A DNA stretch of 64,000 nt from NCBI GenBank assembly GCA_963706685.1, contig CAVPMY010000003.1:434001-498000 (forward strand), written 5' to 3'. The notes under the pieces were generated by a model that had not been told where the DNA came from, ran no database searches, and saw only the letters and a program-made list of their open reading frames with translations. Source of the DNA: CADEEN01 sp963706685 (GTDB lineage Bacteria; Pseudomonadota; Gammaproteobacteria; Burkholderiales; Burkholderiaceae_C). The position numbers were made by a program, and so were the translations under genes. Positions 48,841-57,884 of the stretch are shown piece by piece (the first letter of the stretch is position 1; each line of letters opens with the position of its first letter).

Positions 48841-49947
48841 TCACATCGTGGCCAGGATGAGCACGACTTCGTCGTTGTCGCGCTGCAAGACGACGTGATC
48901 GAACAGGATCCTGCGGATCGTCATGCCATCGAAGCTGTCGCCCTCGCTGTAGCGCTCGCCTGCCGGCCCGATGAGGCGGCTGCCGCGCTTGTTGCTCATG
49001 ACCACGGAGTACTGGCGGCTGCCCGCTGTGCGTTTCGGCACCTGCGCCGCGAGCCGCGGCGCAGCGATCTGCAGCGACAGTTCGCGCAAGCCGGCCACAT
49101 TCGAGCTGGCCGCACGCAGCTTCTCGGCCGTCACGGCGTCGCCGATCTCGAGGCTGCAGCCGATGCGGCCGGCGCCGCGGTAGACCGGCGTGCAGGCAAC
49201 GCCCTGGCGCTGCGAGATCGCCGTCACCGACGACAGCAGCTGCTCCACTGACACCACTTCGCTGCCCGGCGCATCTGCTCGCTGCGCGATGGCGGCTGCC
49301 AGTGTTTCGCGCTGACGAGTCGTCGGCACATAGCCGGAGACGGTCAGGCGCTCGCCGTTGTCGTTGGCGATCAGCTGCAGTTCGCTGTCATGCGGGGCGA
49401 CGGATTGCAGCCAGCGCTGCAGACGCGCCATGTTGTCTGCCGGCGTGCGCAGCGGCACGGTCAGGTAGTTCACGGTGCCCCAGACCGATCCCGCGGCAAC
49501 CAACAGAAAGCCCAGCAGCAGCGCCGCAAACGCCGGCGGGTTCGAAGAGCGCATGCGCTGCAACTGCACTTCGACGCGCTGGCGCAGTCCCGGCGCGGTG
49601 GCGGCGGCACGCATGGCGAACGACCAATCGGAGCCTCGCGGCCCGACGAGCAGGGTCGCCTGGCCGCAGCACAAGGGCAGGAAGTCCGGCATGACCATCG
49701 ACGCGCCGGGCCGCAGCTCGCGCTGGCCCACCCACACCGCGTCGTCGAGCGCGGTGCAGGTCACACGCCCGCGTGCATCGAGCGTCAACGCGCAATGCCG
49801 GGGCGCCACGTCCTTGTCGCGCAGCACGACGCTGCACAGCGCTGGCGAAGCGCCGATCACGCAGGTGCCGCCCGTGATCAGCGGCAGGTCGCTGCCGCGC
49901 TGCAACCCTCGGGCTACATGCAGGATGCGGTTGGCGACGGTGGTCAT
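48841..49947 (-). CDS. sctD: Type III secretion inner-membrane ring protein SctD
   Basis: 368 residues. A cytoplasmic FHA-like domain (about 10-100; LITGGTCVIGASPALCSVVL) is followed by one TM helix (PAFAALLLGFLLVAAGSVWG, about 120-140) and periplasmic ring-building/BON-like domains (ERLTVSGYVPTTRQRETLAA), matching SctD/YscD. ATG at 49947 was chosen over longer reading frames because FHA homology starts there. It is the last gene of the T3SS block, only 66 bases from aceK. Confidence 0.8.
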   Translation of the reverse strand: MTTVANRILHVARGLQRGSDLPLITGGTCVIGASPALCSVVLRDKDVAPRHCALTLDARGRVTCTALDDAVWVGQRELRPGASMVMPDFLPLCCGQATLLVGPRGSDWSFAMRAAATAPGLRQRVEVQLQRMRSSNPPAFAALLLGFLLVAAGSVWGTVNYLTVPLRTPADNMARLQRWLQSVAPHDSELQLIANDNGERLTVSGYVPTTRQRETLAAAIAQRADAPGSEVVSVEQLLSSVTAISQRQGVACTPVYRGAGRIGCSLEIGDAVTAEKLRAASSNVAGLRELSLQIAAPRLAAQVPKRTAGSRQYSVVMSNKRGSRLIGPAGERYSEGDSFDGMTIRRILFDHVVLQRDNDEVVLILATM

Positions 49948-50146
49948 GGTGGGGTACTTCGGCAAAGTCGGCGGATACAACGTCTCGCTCGAGCGCGGGG
50001 CAGATCGGCGACCCGGATTGGAGCGGTCGGTATATCCAGCATCCGGCGGGCGGCACACTGTACGCCGATCGGGTACTTCATTGGCATGCAAGACGTATGC
50101 CGGCAGTGGCGAGACGCGGCTGGACAACACACTGGCTGTCGCGTGA

Positions 50147-51823
50147 TCAGCCGCCGTTCTCCCACGCCTCGCGGTCCTGCCGCAGGTCGGTACGGATGCC
50201 CTGGATCTCGTCGCGGTATTCGGGCGACACGGCGCTGACGTAGTTGTCGATGAAGCGGCCGGCCTCGCTGTACTGGGCATCGATGTCGCTGGTGTCCACC
50301 TGGCCGAACAGCGCGTCGGTGGCGGCGCCCACCACATCCTCGCGCACCGCCGCGCCGGCGGTATCGGCCAGCGGCGCGATGATGATCGTGGCGGCGGCGC
50401 CGGCCGGGCCGCCCAACGCCGGCGCCGCCACTTCGACGCCCTGCGAGGCCGCACCGACCGACCAGTCGTAGAAGAAGCCGACGAAGCGCTCCTGCGCCGC
50501 ACGCTGCTGCTCGGCGTCGTGATACTGCTGCGCCACGCCGTCCTGCATGGCAAACAACAGGACGCCGGCGCGGTGGCGCGGGTTGTCGCCGGTCGGATCG
50601 ACATAGTCCGGTCCATTCAGCGCCGTGCCGTACTGGGCCAGTTTCTGGCTGACCAGCTGCGCGGTGCCCTCGCTGATGTCCGGGTTGTAGTAGGTGTTGC
50701 GCAGCAAGGTGCCGAGGACCTGTGCTTCGGGCAATGCCGCCAGCACCTCGTCGCCGTTGGACAGGCGCGTGTCGCCATAGAGCTGGGGATTGGTCAGGTT
50801 GTTGAGCAGGGCGTCATCGTGAAGCGACAGCAGCATCGCCATCGCCTGCGAGCGCTGGTTGAACGTCGCGCTGTCGTTGCCGTCGATGAAGTGATCCTGG
50901 TGGCTGTGCGCCCAGTGCGCCAGATCGATCGCCGCGTCGTCGTACACGCTGTGGCCCTGCGTGGAAGCAACGTAGTGCGTGCCCGGTACAAGGATCGCCT
51001 GCCCTTCGCCGCGTTGAAGGGCGACACTGTCGATCAGCACAGCCAGTGGATCCTTGAATCCGCTGTCGGCGTCACTGCCCCGCGAAGTGCCGAAGTACAG
51101 CTCGCCGTCGCGTGCCAGCATCGTGCACAGTGCGTTGCGGTCCTCGGCGCTCAGGCTCACATACAGGTCGGCGAGCTGCTGGCGGCCTTCACTGGTTTGC
51201 GCCAGTGTGAAGACGCCGGTCGCGCCGAGCGAGCCCATCTGGCGCGGCACGCCGTTCTTCTCGATCTCGATCTCGCGCTGGATCAGCTCTTCGCCGAGCT
51301 GCTGCCGGAACGCGTCGGCCTGCTCGGGCGGCAGGCCGGCAATGAAGGTGTCGATGCGCTGTTGGATCTCGGTACTCGTGGTCCCGCTGTCAGGGAAGAT
51401 CAGCCAGCTCTCGACGGTGTCGAGGTTGACGTCGCCGGAGCCTTCAAGGTAGGCGCCGGCCAGGGTCTCGATCACCGCCGCCCGTTGTTGCGCTGTGACT
51501 TGTCCGGCTTCAACCCGGTTGTCGAGCCTGCCGAGTTCGAGCCAGCTGTAGGGTGCGTTGCTGTCCTTTTGCAGGATGAACTCGACGAGCCGCACCCGAT
51601 CGGCGGGGTTGTCCAGCGCCGCGATCTGGCGCGCAAATGCATCCATGCGGGGGTCCATTTGGTCGGGCAGGCCCCGCCGGTCGCCGGTCTTCAGGATGCC
51701 CCGGGCAAGAAGGTTCAACTCTTCGTCGCTGCGCGGCGGCGGCGACGGCGGCGGTGGTGGCGGCAGTGGCGGTTCCATCCGAACCGACTCGCGTGCGCGA
51801 ACAAAGAATTCAACGGGTGGCAT
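50147..51823 (-). CDS. Unknown 558-residue protein within the T3SS block
   Basis: I do not recognise a family. The ATG at 51823 has a good GGAGG 9 bases upstream. The N-terminus has a proline run (MEPPLPPPPPPSPPPRSDEE); the bulk is acidic, hydrophilic and helical with Asn/Gln-rich segments (HYVASTQGHSVYDDAAID, HSHQDHFIDGNDSATFNQRS). A hydrophobic Ala/Gly-rich patch (PALGGPAGAAATIIIAPLAD) lies near residue 480. No signal peptide. Position between sctV and sctD on the same strand suggests a secreted substrate, effector or regulator of this T3SS. Confidence 0.7.
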   Translation of the reverse strand: MPPVEFFVRARESVRMEPPLPPPPPPSPPPRSDEELNLLARGILKTGDRRGLPDQMDPRMDAFARQIAALDNPADRVRLVEFILQKDSNAPYSWLELGRLDNRVEAGQVTAQQRAAVIETLAGAYLEGSGDVNLDTVESWLIFPDSGTTSTEIQQRIDTFIAGLPPEQADAFRQQLGEELIQREIEIEKNGVPRQMGSLGATGVFTLAQTSEGRQQLADLYVSLSAEDRNALCTMLARDGELYFGTSRGSDADSGFKDPLAVLIDSVALQRGEGQAILVPGTHYVASTQGHSVYDDAAIDLAHWAHSHQDHFIDGNDSATFNQRSQAMAMLLSLHDDALLNNLTNPQLYGDTRLSNGDEVLAALPEAQVLGTLLRNTYYNPDISEGTAQLVSQKLAQYGTALNGPDYVDPTGDNPRHRAGVLLFAMQDGVAQQYHDAEQQRAAQERFVGFFYDWSVGAASQGVEVAAPALGGPAGAAATIIIAPLADTAGAAVREDVVGAATDALFGQVDTSDIDAQYSEAGRFIDNYVSAVSPEYRDEIQGIRTDLRQDREAWENGG

Positions 51824-51955
51824 GGGGTGACCTCCGTGTGTGCTGGTGCCCGGCGCGGCCGGGCAGCGGGTGACGAAACCATGATGCGCCTGCAGCCTCG
51901 AAAAAGCCTTGAAAACCGGCCCGTGAGCAACGCTTGCAGATCGTTGTTACCTCTG

Positions 51956-53938
51956 TCATGACTGGATCGACGCCACGGTGTTGACGCGCAGGTCGCTGGC
52001 CAGTTCCTGGTAGGACAAGACCGCCAGCAGCGGCAGCTCCTGCTCGATGAAACGACGCACATAGGGGCGCAGCTCCAGCGACGTCAGCAAGACCGCGCCG
52101 CTGGCTTCGGGCTGCAGGCTGGCCTGCTTGATCTGCTGCGTGATGCGCCGGCCCACCGCCGGGTCGAGCATCAGGATCGTGCCGGCCGGCGTCTGCCGGC
52201 GCGAGGCCTGCAGCTGTTGCTCCAGCGACGGGTGCAGCACCAGCGCCTTGAGCGAGTGCTCGCCATCGGCATGACGGTACGACACCTGGCTGGCCAGCGC
52301 GCTGCGCACGTACTCGGTCAGCATCACCGTGTCCTTCTCCCTGGGCGCCCAGTCGATCAGCGCATGCGCGATGTCGCGCAGGTTGCGCACGCCGATGCCC
52401 TCGCGGACCAGGCGGCGCAAGACCTCGTTGATGCGCGGCAGCGGCACCGCGCGCTGCAGTTCGCGCTCGAGGTCGGGGTGCAGCTCGGCCAGGCGCATCA
52501 GCAGCATCTGCGTCTCCTGCACGCCGAGGAATTCGTCGGCGTGGCGGCGCACGGTGCGCAGCAGGTGCTGGGCCAGCGCCGCTTCGGCCTGCGCGCCAGC
52601 GGCCAGCTCGGCCCGCGCCACCGGAATCTCGTTGACGTGCAGCGTGTACTCGCGCGGCGCCAGGGCGGCGCGCATGCGGATCGCCAGCCCGGGGAACGGC
52701 AAGCCCAGCTCCTGGCTGATCTGTCCGCGCATCAGTTCGAACTCGCGCTGCAAGCGCGGCATCGAGACGCTGCGCTCGAAGGTCTCGCAGACGTGCAGCG
52801 ACAGCGGCACGGTCAGCGCATGATCGCGGCGGTCGAGCAGCGCCGGCACGGTGGTGCTGCCCTCGCGCTGCAGCACCGGCATCGGCGCATCGCCCGGCCG
52901 CTGGTAGCGCCGGTAGCCGCGCATCAGGTACCAGCCCATCGCCGCGACGACGCCGCCGAGCACGAGAAACTGCAGCTTGGGAAACCCGGGCACGAGCAGC
53001 AGCGCGGTGATGACCAGCCCACCGACCAGCAGCGCCTTCGGTTGCGCGCGGATCTGCTGCAGGATTTCATTGCCCAGGTTGGCGCGGCCGCTGCGCTCGG
53101 GGTCGGCGACGCGGGTGATGATGACGCCCGAGGCGATCGAGACGAACAGCGAGGGAATCTGCGACACCAGCGCATCGCCGACGGTCAGCACCGCATAGAC
53201 GTCGAGCGCCTCGCTGGCGCTCATGCCCTTGCGCAACACGCCGATGGCCAGGCCGGCGACGATGTTGATGACCGCGATCAGCATGCCGGCGATGGCATCG
53301 CCCTTGACGAACTTCATCGCGCCGTCCATCGCGCCGTAGAGCTGGCTCTCGTTTTCCAGCCGCGCGCGGCGGCGCTTGGCTTCGTCCTTGTCGATGTTGC
53401 CGGCGCGCAGGTCGGCATCGATGCTCATCTGCTTGCCCGGCATGGCGTCGAGCGAGAAGCGCGCGCCGACCTCGGCCACGCGCTCGGCGCCTTTGGCGAT
53501 GACGATGAACTGCACGATGGCGATGATCAGGAAGACCACCGCACCGACGATGACGTCGCCGCCGACGACCAGCCTGCCGAAGGTCTGGATGATGTCGCCG
53601 GCGTAGGCGTTGAGCAGGATCTGCCGCGTCGAGGCGATGTTCAGCGACAGGCGAAACAGCGTCGTGAACAGCAGCAGCGATGGAAAGGTCGACAAGCCCA
53701 GCGGCGAGCTGATGTAGAGCGACACCATCAGCAGCACGATCGAAATCGTTAGATTCAGCGCGATCAGCGTGTCGAGCAAAGCCGGCGGCAGCGGCAGCAC
53801 CATCAGGCAGATCACCGCCACCACCAGCGCCACCAGCAGCAGATCGCTGTGCAGCGGCAACTGGCGCCACCACCCTCCAGGCAGCAGTCGCGCGGCCGTC
53901 GGCTTCACGGACTTGACTGTCTTGCGCTCAGCGGCCAA
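51956..53938 (-). CDS. sctV: Type III secretion export gate protein SctV
   Basis: 660 residues, FHIPEP family. About seven or eight TM helices at the N-terminus (from LLLVALVVAVICLMVLPLP), the conserved FRLSLNIASTRQILL and the proton-linked cytoplasmic loop RFSLDAMPGKQMSIDADLRAG. A cytoplasmic ring domain follows. Likely TTG start at 53938 overlapping sctU by 11 bases. It forms the nonameric ring that receives substrates. It resembles non-flagellar SctV by context. Confidence 0.93.
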   Translation of the reverse strand: MAAERKTVKSVKPTAARLLPGGWWRQLPLHSDLLLVALVVAVICLMVLPLPPALLDTLIALNLTISIVLLMVSLYISSPLGLSTFPSLLLFTTLFRLSLNIASTRQILLNAYAGDIIQTFGRLVVGGDVIVGAVVFLIIAIVQFIVIAKGAERVAEVGARFSLDAMPGKQMSIDADLRAGNIDKDEAKRRRARLENESQLYGAMDGAMKFVKGDAIAGMLIAVINIVAGLAIGVLRKGMSASEALDVYAVLTVGDALVSQIPSLFVSIASGVIITRVADPERSGRANLGNEILQQIRAQPKALLVGGLVITALLLVPGFPKLQFLVLGGVVAAMGWYLMRGYRRYQRPGDAPMPVLQREGSTTVPALLDRRDHALTVPLSLHVCETFERSVSMPRLQREFELMRGQISQELGLPFPGLAIRMRAALAPREYTLHVNEIPVARAELAAGAQAEAALAQHLLRTVRRHADEFLGVQETQMLLMRLAELHPDLERELQRAVPLPRINEVLRRLVREGIGVRNLRDIAHALIDWAPREKDTVMLTEYVRSALASQVSYRHADGEHSLKALVLHPSLEQQLQASRRQTPAGTILMLDPAVGRRITQQIKQASLQPEASGAVLLTSLELRPYVRRFIEQELPLLAVLSYQELASDLRVNTVASIQS

Positions 53939-55025
53939 GAGGGTTCTCGCTTTCGGCAGGGTCTGACTTCAGGCTGCGCACCCAGCGCAGCACCTCGGCC
54001 ACCGGCTCGATGAACTCGTCCGGAATGAACTGATCGAGCGGCGCCTGCTCGGCCAGGCGGCGCGCCAGGTCGACGTTGTGCAGCACCGGAATGCGTTCGC
54101 GCTCGGCAACCGCGCGGATCGCGCGGGCGACGTCGTCCTCGCCCTTGGCCACCACCAGCGGCAGGTCGGTGCGGCCGGCCTCGTAATACAGCGCCACGGC
54201 GACATGCGTCGGATTGACGATGACCACGCTGGCCTTGCGCGCGTTTTCGAGCATGGTGTTGACGGACAGTTCGCGGTGCAGTTCGCGGCGGCGGCCGCGC
54301 AGGTGCGGGTCGCCCTCGGTGTCGCGCTGGTCGCGCCGCACCTCGTCACGCGTCATGCGCTTCAGGCGGCGGTAGTTCCAGCGCTGGAACCAGAGATCGA
54401 AGGCGGCGATCGCGGCAAAGCAGCACAGCGCCGGCCACATCAGGCCGAGCAGGACATCGCCGGCCAGCGGCAGCAGCGCCTCAAGCGGCAGCCAATGCGA
54501 ACGCAGCAGGTCGGGCAGGGCCCGCCACGCCACCACGGCGACGATGGCCGCCAGCAGCAGCGCCTTGAGCGTGAGCTTGGCCAGCTCGACCGCACTGTGC
54601 ACGGAGAACAGGCGCTTGAAGCCTTCGACCGGGTTGACCCGCGACAGCTGCGGCTTGATCGGATCGGCCGAGAACACGCCGCCGGTTTGCAGCACCGACG
54701 ACAGCACGCTGGTCAGCCACAAGGCCAAGACCGGCACGGCCAGCAGGCTCATGCCCTGGCGCAGCAGTTCGGCCAGCCAGTCGTGCAGCGCGCGCGGCTG
54801 CGCCAGCGTGCGGAAGTCGGCCGTCAGCACCTGGTCGAAGACGCTGCGCAATCCCTGCACCAGGCCGTTGGCGCCCCAGGTCAGGAAGATCGCAAAGACC
54901 ACCAGCACCATCACCGCCGGAAAGTCCATGCTGATCGGCACGTCGCCCTTGCGGCGCGCATCGCGCAGCCGCTTTTCGGTCGGCGGCTCCGACTTGCGCT
55001 GGCTGGTGCTCGACTGCTCAGCCAC
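53928..55025 (-). CDS. sctU: Type III secretion export switch protein SctU
   Basis: 365 residues, FlhB/YscU family. Begins with EKRLRDARRKGDVPIS, then four TM helices; the self-cleavage site NPTH is in SVVIVNPTHVAVALYYEAG. Autocleavage there switches substrate class from needle to translocator. GTG at 55025 overlaps the sctT stop by 8 bases; a longer reading from 55091 has no homology. Confidence 0.92.
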   Translation of the reverse strand: MAEQSSTSQRKSEPPTEKRLRDARRKGDVPISMDFPAVMVLVVFAIFLTWGANGLVQGLRSVFDQVLTADFRTLAQPRALHDWLAELLRQGMSLLAVPVLALWLTSVLSSVLQTGGVFSADPIKPQLSRVNPVEGFKRLFSVHSAVELAKLTLKALLLAAIVAVVAWRALPDLLRSHWLPLEALLPLAGDVLLGLMWPALCCFAAIAAFDLWFQRWNYRRLKRMTRDEVRRDQRDTEGDPHLRGRRRELHRELSVNTMLENARKASVVIVNPTHVAVALYYEAGRTDLPLVVAKGEDDVARAIRAVAERERIPVLHNVDLARRLAEQAPLDQFIPDEFIEPVAEVLRWVRSLKSDPAESENPLGR

Positions 55026-55821
55026 CCGCCGCTCCCTTGATCGAGCGCAGGATCGCCGAGAAGTCGGCGATCGGCAGCAGCCGGATGGCATCGGTCATCG
55101 CCAGGCCGTAGAGCAGCAGCATCGCCGTCAGCACCAGCACCTTCAGCGGCAGGGCCAGGAAGAAGACATTGAGTTGCGGCGCGAAGCGCGCCATCAAACC
55201 CAGTGCCACTTCGAGCAGCAGCATCAGGATGACGAACGGCGCGGCGACCTTGACCGCGATGGCAACCAGTTCGGCGACACTGCGCAGCGCCACGCCGGTG
55301 AGCTCGAGGTTGCCGACCAGCGGCGCCATGCTCGCCAGCGGCCAGACGGTGTAGCTGTCGAACAGCATGCCGATCATCGCCAGCAGCCCGCCCATGGCCA
55401 GAAACAGCACGGTGAAGATCTGCATGAACAACGTGCCGATCAGCGAATCGTCCTGGCCGCTGGTCGGATCGATGGTGGTCGCCATCGACAGGCCGGCCTG
55501 GTACTCGACGATCGTGCCGGCGGCATGCACGGCCCAGAAGCCGATCGACGCCAGCAGGCCGAGGACGAGGCCGAGCACCGACTCCTTGAGCGCGAGCAGC
55601 ATCCAGTTCTGCGCCGCCAACTGGCGCGTCAGGCCGGGATCGGCCAGCGCGTACGGCAGCAGCGCCACCGCGAGCCCGGCGACGAAGACCATGCGCGCGG
55701 TCATCGGCACCGTGTTGCCGATGAACAGCGGGATCACCGAGAACGCCGCCAGCATGCGCGCCATCAGCAGCGCGATGGCGATCAGCATGTCTTGCCAGGA
55801 CGTCGCGAGGTCCGTGCTCAT
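55018..55821 (-). CDS. sctT: Type III secretion export apparatus protein SctT
   Basis: 267 residues, FliR/YscT family, highly hydrophobic. Conserved LLMARMLAAFSVIPLFIG at the start and EYQAGLSMATTIDPTSGQDD in the middle. Part of the SctRST core channel. Start ATG overlaps the sctS stop (ATGA). Confidence 0.92.
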   Translation of the reverse strand: MSTDLATSWQDMLIAIALLMARMLAAFSVIPLFIGNTVPMTARMVFVAGLAVALLPYALADPGLTRQLAAQNWMLLALKESVLGLVLGLLASIGFWAVHAAGTIVEYQAGLSMATTIDPTSGQDDSLIGTLFMQIFTVLFLAMGGLLAMIGMLFDSYTVWPLASMAPLVGNLELTGVALRSVAELVAIAVKVAAPFVILMLLLEVALGLMARFAPQLNVFFLALPLKVLVLTAMLLLYGLAMTDAIRLLPIADFSAILRSIKGAAGG

Positions 55822-56084
55822 CTCACCCCGGGAATGGCCGCCATCAGTTGTTCGACGAAGTTCATCACCTCGCCGCCCATCCAGGCCGACAGCAGCGCAA
55901 TCGTCACGATCGTGGCGACCAGCTTCAACGCAAACGGCGTCGTCTGGTCGTGCACCTGCGTCACCGCTTGAAAGAACGAAACGACCAGGCCGGTGAGCGC
56001 GGCGACGAGGACGACCGGCAGCGCCAGCAGCAGCGTCAGCATCAGGGCCTGCTTGACGAAAGTGATCAGCGAGGCGGCGTCCAT
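55818..56084 (-). CDS. sctS: Type III secretion export apparatus protein SctS
   Basis: 88 residues with two TM helices, FliQ/YscS family: LITFVKQALMLTLLLALPVV and LVVSFFQAVTQVHDQTTPFA with the conserved Q-x-x-T-Q-x-x-D-Q-T. Sits between sctR and sctT in the standard order. Clean frame. Confidence 0.93.
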   Translation of the reverse strand: MDAASLITFVKQALMLTLLLALPVVLVAALTGLVVSFFQAVTQVHDQTTPFALKLVATIVTIALLSAWMGGEVMNFVEQLMAAIPGVR

Positions 56085-56088
56085 GGCA

Positions 56089-56748
56089 TCACTGGTAGGA
56101 CAGGATCAGGCCGTGCACGAGCTTGGACCAGCCATCGAGCAGCACGAACAGCAGCAGCTTGAGCGGAATCGAGACCACGGTCGGCGAAAACATCATCATG
56201 CCCAGCGCCAGCAGGATGTTGGCGACGACCAGATCGACGACGACGAAGCCGATGTAGATCAGAAAGCCGATCTTGAACGCCGCCGTCAGCTCGCTGACGG
56301 TGAAGGCCGGCGCCACCACCAGCAGGTCATCGCGCGTCAGCGTCTTGGCCATCTCCTCGGGCCACAGGCGCGACGCCGAGCGCAGGAAGAACTCGCGCTC
56401 GACGTCATTGGTGTGTTTGCTCAGGAAGCCGCGCAGCGGCTCGCGTGCCGTCTCCAGCGCCTTGAACAGCCCCGGTGCGCGCAGCTCGCCCGACGGCAGT
56501 TGCGATTGCACGCCGCTTTGCACCTGGTTGATCACCGGCGCCATCACATACAGGCTGAGCACCAGCGCCAGGCCGCTGATGACCAGGTTGGGCGGCACCT
56601 GCTGCAGCCCGAGCGCGTTGCGCACCAGGCTCAGCACGACCACCAGCTTGGCGAACGAGGTCACCATGACGGCCAGGAACGGCGCCAGCGCCAGCAGCGC
56701 AAAGCTGACGATGACGACGGCGGGATCGGGCAAGCCGGTGGTGGGCAT
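56089..56748 (-). CDS. sctR: Type III secretion export apparatus protein SctR
   Basis: 219 residues, FliP/YscR family. MVTSFAKLVVVLSLVRNALG and PPNLVISGLALVLSLYVMAP are canonical, and the C-terminal FKIGFLIYIGFVVVDLVVAN is intact. ATG at 56748 matches the family start, but its leader is a GGCGT repeat with no Shine-Dalgarno. An in-frame TTG at 56793 overlapping the sctQ stop would add 15 residues. Confidence 0.92.
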   Translation of the reverse strand: MPTTGLPDPAVVIVSFALLALAPFLAVMVTSFAKLVVVLSLVRNALGLQQVPPNLVISGLALVLSLYVMAPVINQVQSGVQSQLPSGELRAPGLFKALETAREPLRGFLSKHTNDVEREFFLRSASRLWPEEMAKTLTRDDLLVVAPAFTVSELTAAFKIGFLIYIGFVVVDLVVANILLALGMMMFSPTVVSIPLKLLLFVLLDGWSKLVHGLILSYQ

Positions 56749-56753
56749 GGTGC

Positions 56754-56778
56754 GGCGTGGCGTGGCGTGGCGTGGTGT
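56754..56778. repeat. Pentanucleotide repeat (GGCGT)4 plus GGTGT before sctR
   Basis: Four perfect GGCGT units and one GGTGT variant fill the short spacer between the sctQ stop (56790) and the sctR ATG (56748). On the coding strand it reads as a CCACG-type repeat, so there is no ribosome-binding site next to the ATG. A change in unit number would change spacing, or the frame if the TTG start is used. Confidence 0.75.
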
Positions 56779-56789
56779 GGCAATGGCCG

Positions 56790-57884
56790 TCAACGCGCCA
56801 TGGCGCCGGCGCGCTCGTCTTCGCCGGCCACCTGCTGCACACACACGCCCAAGGCGCGGCCGATGACGATCAGCTTGCCGCGGGCGATCGGCTGGCCATG
56901 CACACGCAGCGTGACGACGGCGTCGCTCACGTCCTGCGGCAACTCGAGCGATTGGCCCGGCTGCAAACCCTCGATCTGCGCCAGGCTCAGCGACAGCCGT
57001 GCGAGTTCGACATCGACGGGCACCTCGAAGTCCAGGGCCTGCGGTGCGGTCATGGGCGGTTCCTCCTGCGGGTTGAAATCGAGCGCCAGCGACGGCGCCG
57101 ACGGACCGCTGGCTGGGGTGCCGGCGGCCCTCAGCGTCGCCGTGCGGCCGACGATGACGCACGGCCAGGGCCCGCGGTCCTTGATCGGCTGAGCCAGGCA
57201 CAGCGTGGCGGCCACGCCGTGGCGCGAGAGGCCGCCACGGCCCATGCGCAGCACGTCGCCGTCGCGCAGTGCGCGCAGCTGGCGTGCCGGCGCCATGACG
57301 CGGCCCAGGTGCATCGCCACGGCCAGCGGCAAGTCGGTGCGCGGCGGCGGCGCGGGCGGCAGCGCGCCCAGCGGCAGCGTGGCTTCGAGCCAGCGCAAGG
57401 CCTCGAGCGAGTCGGCGCCGATCAGGCCCTGTGTCGGCACGTCGTCGCCGACGCGGCGCAGTTCGAACGCCACCGCAGCGGCGCAGCGCGGCGCGGCCTG
57501 CCAATGCAGCGCCTGCAGCTCGACGCTGGCGGCCAGCGGCGCCGGCAAGGCGGCAATGAAGTCGGCCAGCAGGCGCTGCACCACCAGCTCCTTGATCGGC
57601 GCCGGCAGGGTGGTGAAGGGTTCGCCGACGAGCCGCTCGTCGATGGCCGCCAGGTCAGCCAGCCAGACGATCGCCTGCTGGTCCTGGCACGACAGATGAA
57701 GGCTCAAGCCCGTGATGTCATGGCCCGGACGCGGCGCCGGCGCGGCTCGCCAATGCACAGCGAAGGCGCGAGCGCCGACTGCCATCGTGGCGCCGTTGCG
57801 GCGCTCGATCCAGCGGTTGACCAGCGCCGCCTGCGCCGGCTCGGCGTGCTGCAAGTGACGCTCCAGGGATTGCTCGCGGTTCAT
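56790..57884 (-). CDS. sctQ: Type III secretion C-ring/sorting platform protein SctQ
   Basis: 364 residues. The C-terminal SpoA (FliN-like) domain starts near DFEVPVDVELARLSLSLAQI and includes ELPQDVSDAVVTLRVHGQPI. The N-terminal two-thirds is divergent, as usual. Start ATG 57884 overlaps the sctP stop (ATGA); longer upstream reading is Arg/Ala shadow sequence. Forms the cytoplasmic sorting platform with SctK and SctL. Confidence 0.85.
   Translation of the reverse strand: MNREQSLERHLQHAEPAQAALVNRWIERRNGATMAVGARAFAVHWRAAPAPRPGHDITGLSLHLSCQDQQAIVWLADLAAIDERLVGEPFTTLPAPIKELVVQRLLADFIAALPAPLAASVELQALHWQAAPRCAAAVAFELRRVGDDVPTQGLIGADSLEALRWLEATLPLGALPPAPPPRTDLPLAVAMHLGRVMAPARQLRALRDGDVLRMGRGGLSRHGVAATLCLAQPIKDRGPWPCVIVGRTATLRAAGTPASGPSAPSLALDFNPQEEPPMTAPQALDFEVPVDVELARLSLSLAQIEGLQPGQSLELPQDVSDAVVTLRVHGQPIARGKLIVIGRALGVCVQQVAGEDERAGAMAR

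Noticed and set aside
49948..50146. Hrp-type PIP box or other T3SS regulator site before sctD
   Set aside because: I found no convincing TTCG-N16-TTCG or similar motif in this 199-base spacer.
52217..53752. 511-residue plus-strand open frame opposite sctV
   Set aside because: Shadow of the SctV gene; low-complexity Arg/His/Gln composition and no domains.
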